From the NCBI GenBank assembly GCA_964634895.1, contig CAZWJS010000004.1, positions 1-48,859 on the forward strand: DNA of 48,859 nt. The letters are read 5' to 3'. Source of the DNA: CG-Epi1 sp964634895. Its GTDB lineage: Archaea; Thermoplasmatota; Poseidoniia; MGIII; CG-Epi1. Position 1 is the stretch's first letter. Each line of letters opens with the position of its first letter. Shown here one piece after another: positions 24,531-39,500 of the stretch. A model generated the notes under the pieces. It ran no database searches and was not told the origin of the DNA. It saw nothing but the letters and a program-made list of their open reading frames with translations. Made by a program: the position numbers and the translations under genes.

Positions 24531-27500
24531 ATGTATAAAAATAGTCGTTTTGTATATGCAGGCCTTTTGTTTTTAGTTTTGCTATTCCTTTTTGTTTTAG
24601 TTTCAGATAATTCCGAGGCAGATGAGATTGATGTTGATAGTTTTGGTGGTGCAGACTATACATCTTTGTCAGACGCAGTTTCAAATGCTAATCCTGAAGA
24701 TACAATTAATGTTGCAGCCCGAACATACATAGATACGGTTCTTATCGATAAGCAATTGACTATTCTTGGAGCTAATGAAGGTTCTGGAAAAGACGCAGGT
24801 AATATTTTTGGTGCTTCTTGCGATAGTGGTAATTTGGTAACTCGTTACAAGCTAGATGAGACTAGCGGTAGTGATGCAAGTGATGAAATTAGCTGTGATG
24901 ATTTGGATGGTGATGTTTCGGGTGCTTCTTGGGAAACTGGAGTTTGGGGTAATGGTCTAGATTTTGACGGTAGTGATTACGTTAAGGTTGATTATGGTAG
25001 TGCTTTTGATGATATCACAACCGCCATATCAATAAGTGCTTGGGTTAACTTAGACGATAATGAAACGACTCAAACAATAGTTTCTAATTACAATCAACAA
25101 TCAGATACAGATAGGGATGGCTTTCGTTTTCTTATTACTCACCAGGGGTATCCCGAATTTGTATTTGGTATGGGCTCTTCAAGTGGAAGCTGTGATGCCG
25201 CAGTAGCATTATCAGAGAATACATGGTATCATCTTGTAGTGACCTATGGAGAAGATTCTTCAGATCCTATAACTTTTTACATAAATAGTGAAAAAGCATC
25301 AGAGACTTGTGGTTACAGTACAGAGATTAGTCCATCATCAGCAGACTTAATAATTGGTGCCACAGATGAGAATGATGATGATTCTTATGAAACTTATTTT
25401 GATGGAACTATTGACGATGTGATGATATGGAATAGCATACTTTCTTCGTCAACAATAGAAGCATTGCATTGGTCTGGTGACGGCAGCTATTATCCAATAA
25501 TCGATGCTGATGAAGGAGATTATTCATTCAAAGTTACTGCAGATGATGTACTTATCAGGAAATTTGAAGTTTACGATGCTGGAGATGATAACACTGATGC
25601 AGGTATTTTTGTTGACGGGGCAGATGATGTAACTATTGTTAAGATAATCTCAAAATCTAATAGAGTTGGAATTTCAGTTGCTGATTCAGATGATGTAAAA
25701 ATCCACACAGTCACAATAAATTGTGATTCTCACGATAGAGGTTTAAAAATCACCAGTTCAGATAATATTGAAGTTGCTTGGGGAAGTTACGATTGTGCTA
25801 CTGTTGAAGGTATTTATTCAGAGAATAGTAAAAATGGAATTTATCATAATTTTACCCTTGATGATAATGAAGTTGGTATTCATTTTTTCTCTAGTACAAA
25901 TGTTCCTAACGCACATTCCTCTAATCAAATTAATTCTGTAAATATCGCTGATAGTGATAGTTCAGGGATTAAGTTTAATGGTGCAGACAACAACATACTT
26001 TATGATGTTACTTTAGATGATAACAAATATGGAATATCTTTTGGTTGGAATGCTGATGACAACATACTGAATGATGTAGATTTTGTAAACAGTGAGGATT
26101 ATGATATCTATCACTTTGGCTGTGGTGTGAGTGATAATGAAAATCCAGATAATACAGGTAAGAGATATTTTTGTGGTGGCTGGGATAATGTCCTAATTGA
26201 CACAACTTTTGGAGAAGATTTATTGTCCATAAATGCTAGTTCACGTTTACTGGTCAAAGAACTCCTAGAAACAGAAGCTACTGGCAATGAAACTTATGCT
26301 TGGAATCGTGTTAATACAACCATTGATGATGATCGTAGAACATCCTCTGGAACTAATTCATTTTGGATAGGTTATTCTGGAAATGATAAATATGCTGACA
26401 ATTGGAATGAGAATTTCTCGATGAATACAGATGTTTCTTTACCAAGTGGAGGAGTTGAAGAGAATAGAATTTTGGAGATTAAAACCTGGTATGAGACTGA
26501 GGATACATTTGATGGTGGGCGTGTTTACATTTCTAAGGATTCAGGGACTACTTGGAACCTCCTTACTCCTATTGGGGGATATGATAGTAATTTACAAGCT
26601 ACTTGTGATTTTGATGGCGGGGCGTTCAATGGAGACGATGAAGATGCTTGGCAAACTAAGAAATTTAATTTGTCTGGATATCGTGGAGAGGATATTCGTA
26701 TTAAATTTAATTTCTGTAGTGACGGATCACAAACGGAAGAAGGTTGGTACATAGATGATGTTAAAATTTTCAAAGAGTCTGATTCTAGTAATGTTTTGTA
26801 TTTTGATGATTTTGAACGGGCAGGTCACAAATGGCTTTTTGCAGGTGATTGGACTACAAGCAATGCCCCAAGTTACTATGGCGTAAATGGCGTAGATGTT
26901 CTTGTTACTGATGAGACAAGAGGCGAAAGTCTTCTGAATATTACATATAATTCTAATTTGAAAAATCATTGGAAATTTGATGAATCCAGCGATTGCGTCA
27001 CCTGTTATACATATGATTCAATCACTAATTATAATGCACGTCTCTATGGAGCTACTTTTACATCTGGTAAGTTTGGTAATGCGATTAGTTTTGATGGAGA
27101 TAATGATTATGTTCAAAGTAACAATGACATGCATAGCGGACGCTATACACAACTTACGATATCAGCATGGGTTAAGTTTGATAGTTTTCCCAGCAGTGGC
27201 AATTATGAATCGTTAGTTAATCCAAGGTACGATGGAGATGCATTTCTTCAAGTAGACAGTGATGGAAAGCCTATTTTTGGAGGCTATTTTTACAATCCTA
27301 ATGGAGAGCAAAGAGTTGTTGGAACGACAACGATGATTACCGGTGTTTGGTACCACCTTGTTGGAACTTGGAGTGAATATAGTGACAAGATGCACATATA
27401 TGTCAATGGAACATTAGAAAAAGAAAAATCTATGTCATCTAATAACCTTTATCTAAGGACAAGTTACTATAATTATTTTGGTAGAGACTACAACGGAAAT

Positions 27501-30500
27501 TATATGGATGGTACTCTCGACCAAGTTTCCTTATGGGCTGTAGTTTTAACCTCGGCCGAAATCCAGACACTTTACAATTCTCCAAATGGTGGTGATCACA
27601 TATATGCAACACCCTATTTTGGAGGTTCAGATAGCAAAACAAATAATCAAGGTAAAATTCAAGATTTATATTTCACTACCAAGTTCTACTCAAATTTGGA
27701 TAATGATGGAGATTATGAAGAAACCAGTGTTGATAGTTATGGTGGTCTGAAATTTGGTAGTTTGCTCAAAAAACCTTCTACTACAAATATCATTAGTAAC
27801 AAATTAGAAGTAAGGTTACCTCCTGAGAATATTTTCAATCGCAATTCAAATAATTTATTCAGGTTTATTCAAGATGCGGTCGATGGAGCTGCTGATTCTG
27901 ACGTTCTTGAGGTATGGCCAGGCACATACAAAGAGAATATAGAAATCGATAAAAGATTGACAATTCTAGGGTCTGGTGCCTCTAATACAATACTTGATGG
28001 CCGTTATCTTGGTTCTGTTATAAAATTGAAAGGCAATGCCGATTATACAATTATAAAAAATCTGACTGTAAAAAGGTCTGGAAACAACACTCACACATGT
28101 AATACAGGTAGCCAGCATGCTGGAATCGATGCATATCAAGCTTATAATTTGAAGATTCATCATGTTAATTTCAAGGATAATGAATATGGATTCAATGGTT
28201 GTTATGTTGATTATGTGGAGATACTTTATTCTTACATTGATGCTGCAGCTCGGAGGGGTTCTGCGCAGGCAGGAATATTTACACAAAGTGCAGATTATGG
28301 AAATTATAGGTACAATGAGATTATAAATCACTCTAGAGGAATACAGATTAATTCAAATAGCCACTATTCTAAAATTTTTAACAACAAGATACATAACAAT
28401 ACAAGTACTGGAATAACTGGGTCTTCTTTGTCCGATGGTGAGTATTATAATAATGTTATCATTTACAACAATGGAGATGGCATATATTCTTCCTATGCTT
28501 ATCGTTCGAAATTTGTTAACAATACATTGTTTGACAATAATGGAGATGGCATAGATTTACAATATGGCTATTCAGTTCGAATAACTGGTAATACTATAAA
28601 GGAAAGTACAAGCTACGGTTTGCACCTTTATAGATTTAGCGCTTCAACCAGCAGTCTAAAATCTGTAATTGAAAATAATATTTTTACTAAAAATAATTAT
28701 GGAGTATATAGTAATGGTTATTATTCTACTTCATATAGTAAATATCTTGAGTTCTATAACAATACATTCAATACTAGTGGTACTTATGGCCTTTATTGTT
28801 ATTATTATTGCTATGACATAATAGTAGAGAATAATACCTTTATTGGCGGTGATGATACAGTTTATGGATTATATCTTCAAAAATCTTATTATGGAATTAT
28901 AGGCAACAATACTTTCCACAATGATCATACATCTAAGGACATATATATGTACCAATGCGGTAGCAGTTCAACAACATATAATAAATTTTTCAATAATAAT
29001 TTTTCTACGATTTTAGTATCTTCTAGTTGTGACGTACAGGTATATGATAATTTGAATGTGAAAACGGTTGAGACAGATAGTGATCCTTTCTCAGGCGTAC
29101 ACATTATGTTGAATGATACTTCTTCAACATTTTATAAGACCTCACATTGGGAAGGAGGTACTGATTCTGTCACAGACACAGATGGTTTTATTTCAAGTGG
29201 TACTTTACTAAAATCAGGTTCATATTTGTCTTCAAGTACATTTACTAACAATACTATTACCTGCAGTTATGCATATGGCGTCAGAGCTAAGACGTTCACC
29301 TTTAATTTTAGTGGTGATACTCTAAAAACAATTGAAGTTCCAGACAATTTTAGGATAGGTGTCGTTGAAAACGAGAATACAGATGTTCTTTACACAACAA
29401 TTACTTCGGCTATCAATGAAGCTAGTACAAATGATGTTCTTAAAGTCTGGAATTGGACCTTTAACGAGGCTGTTGTAGTCAATAAAGGCGTTACTTTAGT
29501 TGGTAATTCAACTACTAGTTCAATAATTAATGGAACAACGGAAGATTATAGTATAGAAATAAAATCTAATGGAGTAACTATAAAGAATTTAAGATTAGAA
29601 GGTTCAACAGATAGCGTGATTTATGCAGGTAACTACCACTCTCTGAACATCAGTGATGTGTTTATTGTAGAAACAAATTCAGATGTAGGTCTCACTTTTG
29701 TTGGAACTGAATCATCTACAATCACAGATGTTACTGTGAACAACACGGATCGGAAGTCGGTTGTAATTGAGAACGGTGACGGTTTAACTTTCAAAAATAG
29801 CAATTTTAAGAATTCATCATCTTCTCATGGTTTTGAAATTGAGGATAGTGATGAGATAACATTAGATAATATATTCATTCACAATCCAGGCTACAGTGGC
29901 AGCTCGTCTTACGGAATTACTATATCCTCTAGTAGTACGATTACAATTAAGAATTCCTCGAAAATAGCTGATAGTAAATCCTATACATTGTATGTGGATG
30001 ATGTCTCCACCCTCGTCGTCCAAGACTCTATTTTTGTAGGCAAAGAGCTTGCTCGAATTGATGAATCTAACAATTTCTTAATTGAAAACAGTAAGTTTAA
30101 AGGAAATTCACAGGGAGACAATAGCATATTTATCAAGGAGACTGATGGAGGTACATTCAGGAATAATGTAATAACAAATCCATCTAGCGATGCAGACTCA
30201 CCAGAGAATGGTGCTATTTTCCTTAGTGATTCAGATTCAAATTTGATTAAAAACAATACAGTCACTAATTCAGGTAGATCTGGAATTCACCTTAAGGCCG
30301 GTTCATTGAATAACCAGATAATTGAGAACGATGTTACTGGGAGTTATACTTTTGGTTTGCTGGTTCAGGGCTCAGATGGTACAATTATCAGAAATAATAC
30401 TTTTTCTTCGTCGAATATTCATGGCATAAAAATCGCTAGTTCAGATGATGTTGTCGTGGATAATAATACACTCAATACTAATACAAAAGATGGTTTGTAT

Positions 30501-33500
30501 TTATCATCATCAGACGATGCAATTGTGAAGTATAATTCAATTAGTGAGAATGAAGTTGGAATTTATGTTACAGCTTCCGATGATTCATTATTCTTATTCA
30601 ATGATATAGACGATAATTCCAATTATGGAGCTCAGTTCCAAGAGTCTAAGAATATTAGATTTAAGCTTAACACAATCAAGAATACAGATAGTGATGCATT
30701 ATTCTTATCAATGAATTCAGACAATGCATTTATAGATAATAACACCATTAAGAATAATGGAGTCACTACTTCTGGTCGTTCAATTAGATTATCTGAAGTT
30801 GATGACTCAGTAATATATAACAACACGATAAAATCCAATACATATAATGGTATATTTTTGGTATCATCTTCCACAAATAAAATCATTCAGAATACAATAG
30901 ATGACAGTGGTGCTTATGGAATTCAGATTAATAATGATGCTAGTGTATCAGATAACAATACAATTAAAGATAATCTCATAAAATCAAGTGATGATTCAGG
31001 TATATCTTCCCAAGGAATGTTCACCAAAATTATCAATAATACGATAAAATTCAATGTAGAAGATGGAATTTACTTGGATAGCAGTGCAGCTAGAAGTATA
31101 ATAAGCAGCAATATTGTTGAAGACAATGAAGACAATGCACTTCATATACTTTCAAATAATGTTTTGATTACAAAAAATGAGATTGATGGAGACACTTCTA
31201 ACGTTGCAGTTTATGTTTCTAATGCCAATAATGTGAATATAACTCATAATGTTATTGAAGGAGGATCTCAAGGCATAAAGATAGTTACTGGTCTTAATTC
31301 TTACATTTTCAATAATACAATTGAATCAAATTCAGATTATGGTTTGTATTTGTTGACTAATTCAAGTTCAAGTATTGTATTGAACAATACGTTGCAGGAA
31401 AATGGAGATTATGCACTCTATGTACAAAGTTCAGATTCTGTTAAGGTAATAGGCAATACTCTAAAAGACAACGATGATTATGCGATGGTTCTTGCAGATT
31501 CAAAATTGATTAACTTAAAAACTAATACAATTGCAGATAACTCGGGAGGCGTCAAATACAATAACTGTGATTATTGTAATATAACATCTACAGAAATAAC
31601 AGATAATTCTATAAGAGGTCTCTGGTTGCTTGGAGGTTCTGATAATAATTTTTTCGCGAATGTCGAAGTTTCTGAAAATGGCAAAGATTTGTATTTTCAA
31701 TCTTCAACTGGAAACAAAGGTTTCAACTTTTCTTTTTCAACAGTTACTTTTGATTCCTCATCTGTATTAGTTTTAACTTCTAATCTTAATATAGCATTCC
31801 AAAGTAGTAATGGCTCAGCTTTTGAAGGTGTAGAATTTGAATTATTGAGTGGTGATGTTCAATATTATGCAACTCCTTTCTACGGAGGCACAGATTCAGT
31901 ATCTGATTCAAATGGAGAAGTGTCAGAGACATTTGCACTTGATTACAAAATATACAATGGTAGTTCTACTTCCGAAGATATTCCAAACAATCTTACATAT
32001 CATTATGGCGTTCGTTCTAAATCAAAATCACTAGATATGAGTTCATCTCATACTGAGACTATAACTGTTAACGCTTCTTGGATCTATGGTTATGTTCTAA
32101 ATATCAATACAGATAAAAATTGGACTAAAATTCAAGATGCTATTGACAATTCTTCTTCAGGCGATACGATACATATTTGGGCATGGACTTATAGTGAAAA
32201 TGTAGAGGTTGATGAATCCATAACTATTATTGGCAATGGGACCCGCAATACAACAATTAATGCATCATCTAATGGCAAAGGATTTGATATTACATCAGAT
32301 GACGTTACAATAAAGAACATTGAAGTTATCTCATGTGGTAGTACAGAAGGACATAATGGAATACAGATAGGGGGCGAGGATGCAATTATAGAGCATATCA
32401 AAGTAAGTAGATGTTTTAATGGTATTTCGGTAGAAGGTTCTGGCGTATGGATTGCAAATTCTACATTTACCAGTAATTATGATTTTGGTATTAACGTATA
32501 CCAAGGTAGTTCTTCATCTGATGCTGTAAAAGTTTACAATAATGTTATTTCTTGGAACACAAAGGGGGGTGTTCGAAGTGTTGAAGATGATACAGTAATA
32601 AAATCTAATTTGATTCATAACAATTCTGGGGGTTCAGGTATTTACTTTGAAGATGCAGATGATTCAGTGATTGAGAACAATACCATCATTGATAATTTGT
32701 TCAACATAAAATATTTCAATAATGCAGTGCGTGTTTTGATTAAAAATAATGTAATATCTGGTTCGGACAATCAAGGCATATACGTAGGTAGCAACGCCAA
32801 TTACGGAGTAATTGAAGGTAATACCATTACAGACAGTGGGTCTGTTGGTATTTTCGTTCAGAGTTCTGATTATTACTATCTTGGTAATAATACAGTTTCT
32901 GGAAGTGGTAATTATGACATTAAATTTGATAAGGCTAGTATAGGTAATTCAGCAAAGAATACGACATTCTCTACTATTTTAGTTCATCCAAATGCATACT
33001 TTGCAATCTACAATGACCTTTCCTTGACATTAGTAGATACTTCCGACGTCGGTTTTGAAGGTGCAGATATCAAAGTTGTCAATGATGATGATGTGTTGTA
33101 TTCAACTAATCATTATGGCGGTACGGACAATAAGACCGATTCAAACGGTAAAATCACTAAGAATTTCACCTTAATCTTTGAGATATATGATGGTAGTTCT
33201 ACACCTGAAACAATTCCAACTAATATATCCACAAGGTATCTAGATTGGGACGTAACATCCAGTCTTGAGCCCTCAGCTTCATTGAAGATTATTGTTCCAG
33301 ATTTCCGTGTGCAGAATTCTCGTACGGGAGTTCTTACTTATCACATTCAGACGTCTATTGATGATGCTCAGTCTGGAGATACCCTTTACGCTTGGGCAGG
33401 AAATTACTACGAGAATATAGAAGTTGATAAAATTCTTACAATTCAAGGTAATGGTTCAGCAACAGTAATAGATGGCACCTTTACAGAAGATACAATAGAA

Positions 33501-36500
33501 ATCACATCAGGTAGTGTAGTGATCAAAAACTTGGTTGTTGTATCTGGAAGCAATGATGAAAATGAAGCTGGAATATCAGTTATTGAATCAAATAATGTAA
33601 TTATAAGTAACATCAAATTTATCAATAATACAATATCAGTTTATGTTGAAGATTCTGAAGATTTAGTAGTTAATCAAAGTACTTTTGATGTCTTAGATTA
33701 TGGGGTTTATGCTAAGGGCACTTCTACTAGACTAGTAGTTGAGGATAATGCATTCCGCAACGGAACTTCAGGTAATGCATGTATCTATCAGCTTTCATCA
33801 GATGGAAATGGTAACGCTTTGATTAGTGATAATTCATTTGATGATTGTCATACAGCCTGGAAATCAGGTAGTAATGACAATACTTTCAGAGACAATACTC
33901 TTAATGATAATACAAACGGAATCCAATTGAATGGTGAAGAAGCTAAGAATAATTTGGTAGATTCCAATACCATAAGTGATTCAGCAAGCTATGGTTTACG
34001 CATTTATGCCTCAGCAGAAGATAATAATATTTTCAACACAATAATTCAAGATTCATCTATTTCTGACATTAAGTTAAGTGATTCAGATGATACAGTTTTG
34101 GTCAATACAACATTCTCTGATTTGTCAGTTAGTTCAGATGCTAATATGTGGATTAAAGTCTACCTTGATTTTGGTGTTTATGACAATTCAAGTAATAGTT
34201 TCGAAGGTGCAGACGTCAAAATAATGGAAGACGCTTCAACACTTTATTCCACAGATGGCTTTGGAGGAAGTGATCCAAAGACAGATGGTAATGGAAGTAT
34301 AGGGATATTCCTAGTTGCTACCAAACATTATGATGGGAGCTCAACTCCAGAAAATGTAACGACTAATATTACAGTGGAATATGTAGATTGGATTTCAACT
34401 GAAACATATGATGTTACGGATTCAATATCAGTTAGTATCGATGATTTCAGGGTTCAGAATCAAAATACTGGAGTAATGTACTACTCTATATCTGGAGCAA
34501 TTAGTGCAGTAACTAGCTACGACGCCACTATTCATGTTTGGCCAGGAACCTACAGAGAGAAAATAACCATCAATAAGCAAATAACATTAGTTGGTAATAG
34601 TACAGCAAATACAATTCTCAATGGTAGTGCTGTTCTTGGTGACTTTGTTACGATAAGCTCTGAGAATGTGATTTTAAAGAATTTATCATTTGTCTCAGCT
34701 CAAACAGCTATTGATATTAATTCAGACAATTGTGAAGTTCAAAATGTGTATGTAGCAAATAATAATGTCACAGGAATTTATACAGGAGCTTCGTTTATCA
34801 AAATTATTGATAGTGAGTTTAAGAATAATGGTCAAAGAGGTATTGAGTTACAAGGTGCCTCAGAAATTTCAGTAATTAATAATACATTTGTTGGTACCAG
34901 TAGTAGAGGTATTAACATATATCAGTCAGATGATGTGGTAATAAGAAATAATTTAATTAGTTCTGATGGAATTGGTATTATTTCTACAGACTCAAACGAT
35001 ATTGAGATATTTAACAATAAACTACACAATAATTCAAACGATGGTTTGATCTTCGATGGAGATTCTTCTAATTCTGAAGCATATAATAATTCTATAGAAT
35101 ATAATGAAGGTTATGGAATAAGCGTAAGTGGAGCAGATTCCTTGCTGATAAGAGATAATGTTGTCAAAAGTAATACAAAAGGTTTTAGGATAATAGCTGC
35201 CGACGACATTGTTTTCTTGTCTAACACTTTCATTTCTAACGACGATGGTTTGTCAGAACTTCTGCCTTGGGGAGGAACAAGTGGCCATAATCGTTTAGAG
35301 AATAATATTTTCGATGATACCGGATTAGTAATAGAAGCTTCAAATCAAACTTTGATTGGTAATACGTTCCAGAATTCACCAGGTTATGGTATAAAATTAA
35401 ATTCAGAATATTGTGATAACAATGTATTCTACCATAATGTGATAACTAATTCAAATGATGAAGATATTTTTGTTGGAGGTTCAGGTAATCAGACTAATAA
35501 TGTTGGATACAACAATACTTTCTCAACGATAGAAGTTGAAAGTAATGGAGAATTTATTATTCTTGACTATGTGAATGTCAAGACAGTAAATGCTTCCGGT
35601 GATATGCCAGATATAGATGTACACTCGTACTATCGCACTTCGTCATATTATCAAACATCTTACTTTGGTGGTTCAGATGACTTGACAAATGAAACTGGTG
35701 AAGTTCCAATGTTCATAGCACCAATCGTTTACTATGGAGGAAGTTCAACAGCTGATAATGTTTTATTGCCTGTTGAGGTTAGATACGTAGACTTTGTAGA
35801 AACCTTCTTCTTGGATTATGCAGATGGAGATTCCATTACGATAGATATACCTGATTTACGTGTTAAGAATGTAGATACTGATGAAATGAGTTATCATATT
35901 CAGACAGCGATTGACAATGCAAATGTAGATGATAGAATATACGTTATGCAGGGTATATATCATGAGAATGTCCTTCTAAATAAGAAATTAATTTTAGCAT
36001 CGTGTTTGCCGGAAGATTACGGTAGTTGCTACAGAGATGGAACTGTTTTAATTGATGCAAAGCAAAGCGGAAGTGGTATAAAAATTACAGCCAATGGAGC
36101 TAAAGTTCGTGGCCTCAGTGTGACAAATTCCTCAGGATGGCCTGAAGCAGGAATTCGTGTTGTGGCAGATGCCATTGAAATATGGGGTTCTGGCATTTTT
36201 AATTGCCCAATAGGTATTTTATATCAAGATGCTACATTAACAGGTCTTCTAACTACATATATTTTTGGTGTAGATATAGGTATTTGGTTAACGTCATCAT
36301 CTTATAATGATTTACAGACAACACATATTTATGATACAAATGTTACGGATATTTGGTTTGATAGTTATGGTTATTCAAGTTCTGAGGGGTCAGAGAATAA
36401 TACTCTTCAAAGAATGCAAATTAGCAAGATTAATTTCACAAATTCACCCAATAATCGTATTATTTGGCCTGAAAACGAAAATTATTATCAATTAGATAAG

Positions 36501-39500
36501 GTAACTCTAGTTAATTCAGAGAATATAGTCTCTGTGGGATATGATGATCCAGCAGACATAGAAATTGATTCAGATTCTTCATACTTTGTCAAGAATCAAG
36601 TTAATATCCATGTCATGCAAAATGAGACTGCCCTATCAGATGTTGATGTTAAATTTTGGAATGATACTGAAATATTTTACGCTACATCATTATATGGAGG
36701 CTCAGATTCTAAGACTGTAGCCGGAACAATGCTTTCCTCTGTTGAATTTGCGTTTAAGGAATACATAGGCAGTAGTGTTGGTACAGATAATTCAATTAAG
36801 ATAGAAATCACTCATATTGATTTTGTCAATAAGACCACTTTATCAGGTAGTGATGGTTATCCAGAATTTTGTTATCAATGTACAATTTACGCAGATTTTG
36901 ATATTCCTATTTTTAGAGTCTATAATGAGAATTCTGGCAATGGGTATTACTATCTTCAATCAGCTATTGATTCTGCAAATAGTGGAGATAAATTATTAGT
37001 TTATTCTGGAGCGTATCATGAGAATATAGTAGTTGACAAGTCATTAACTATAGAAGGACAAGGAGTTGTTGCTCCAATAGTGATTGGAGATATTGATAAT
37101 CCAGGCTTTGGCTCACCACCATTAGTAGAGGAAGATGGAGTTGGTATTGAGATTACTGCAGATAATGTAGAAATCAGTAATATTCGTATTTCTAATTTCA
37201 GTACTGGAATAAATATTAGTGCAGGCAATGCATTTATTCATAACGTAGAGATTTCTGATATTTCAACGAATGCAATTGTCGTGCATACAGCGGGCGCAGA
37301 ATCTATAATTTCTGGAAGTCAATTCAGCAATAATGGACTAAATAACAATGAAGCGTCAATTTGGTTTCGTAATTCAGATTCAGTACAGATACGTGACAAT
37401 ATTTTTACAGGTCCACGAGGTATTTTTGTTGAGGGAAGTAATAATAAGATAATTAATAATTCTTTCACTAACATAAATAATGATGCAGTTTCCATCCGCA
37501 GTGGTGATAATAATATCTATGATTCAAACCAATTTGAAAATACAGACATAGCATATTATTATGATAGTTCTGGAATTAACAATTTAGTTGTTAACAATAG
37601 TTATTTTGTAAATACTAGATTAGATCTTTATGTACATGCTATAGGCTTGGATAATAATTTCATTAATAATCAATTTACAAATATTGATAATCCTAATGAC
37701 GTATTCTTTGAATTAAGTAATGTAATAAATCTCCAAATGAAAACAGTTAATGGGCCTGCAAATAATGTCCAATTAGAAATATTAGAAGGTGAATCCTCCA
37801 TTTATGCTACACCATATTATTCAGGAAGTTCCCCAAAAACAGATGGCGATGGTCGAATAGCTCCAATTATAGTAGTCTATGAGAGATGTGAGTTTTTGTG
37901 TACTAATATTGATTCTAAAGTTAACTACTATTATGATAGTGTAGAATATAACGTAAGTTTAGATACATCTAGCAGCCATGACGAAGTAATTTGGGTAAAT
38001 GTAAGGCCCGAAGCAATAATAGATTCTTTCATAGCCCTTGGTGATTTGACAACAACTACAGGAATTGAGGCTGTAAAGGGTGCAGATATTAATATCACTG
38101 ATAGTTATACTGTAGCTTACTGGCCATTTGATGAAGGGCAAGGATCGGATGTATATGATGAAGTTAGTTCACAGTCAGGAAAGATAAGGCCAACATCTAT
38201 ATGGAATGCAGGTAATTCTAACCTAAGTAGTGATTATTCCCTTGGTTTTGAAGGAACATACACCAATCTAGAATTAGTTAGCTTCCAATTGACTGAATTT
38301 ACAGGAGAAATGTGGTTTAAAACTACAGACACTAAGACAATGACTTTGTTTTCTGATAAAAAATTAGCCGCAAATGGTTGGGGATACCATTTTTATATTT
38401 CTGGAGAAGAGCAAACACTTAATTTTGATTTTACTACAAATGGTGGCAATGTCCAATCGTTGACATCAAGTAAAGCAGTTAATGATGGTAATTGGCATTT
38501 TGGTGCAATAGTTAGAAGTTCGGATAAAATTCAATTATGGCTTGATAACGACTTGGTAGCTGAAACTTCTTGGTCAGGCGTTGTTGATTTTACCGATGAA
38601 CCTTTAACAGTTGGTCAAACTCCGGCAGGTAGTGAATCGTTTAAGGGTTCAATTGATGACTTTAGGATATCTAATATTGCTAGACACAACGAAGATTTGA
38701 TGAATGGAGGAGGAATTGTTGAATTGATTTCAACTTCATATGATATTGATGGCACAATTTCAGAACACATCTGGGTTTCTTTGATAGATGGCGAACTGGG
38801 GCGTGGTCAAACTTTGTATTATCCAGTTGATAATTTAACACAAGGAACACATACTATTCAATTAACAGTAGTAGATAATAATGGAACAACATCCAATCCA
38901 GTTTCATCTGTATTGTTAGTTATGGAGAGGCCAGTATCGGTTGTAGATTCAGTTAAGATTAATGGCGAAAGCATTTGGTCTGGTTGGGGTCCAATACAGG
39001 TCAATAGTGGTGATTCTCTGAGTCTTGTAGGTGGTAGTATTGGCGAACAAACGATAACAGAGTTCCATTGGGAATCAGATCAAGATGGCGTTCTATGTAT
39101 TGGTAATTCAATTCAGTGTTCAACTTTTACAACAAATACATTGTCAAATGGAACACATCAACTTTCCTTAAAAGTTAAAGGAGGAAATGGTCTTTGGAGT
39201 TCAGATTATATTCTTACTTTTGATGTTAATGGTCGTCCTGTTATTGGAACGCCAGAAGTTACAGATGATAGCATTGCAAGGATGAGATCTGCTGCATTTA
39301 GTGTTAGAATTGATGACGATTCAACTGAACCTGAAAATTTAGAGTATACAGTAGGTTATCGGATTAAGGGAAGTGAAGCTGAGTGGGGTACAGATTATAT
39401 TGATGACGTGTTGTATAATTCTGATACAGAAGAGCTTGAGTTTACTTTCAATCCGGATGAATTCGCTCCAACTGGAGAGTATGAATTCTATATAGAAGCT

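Noticed and set aside
24424..24684. 86-codon minus-strand open frame over the giant gene promoter
   Set aside because: It overlaps the promoter and signal-peptide region of the giant gene and shows no protein features.
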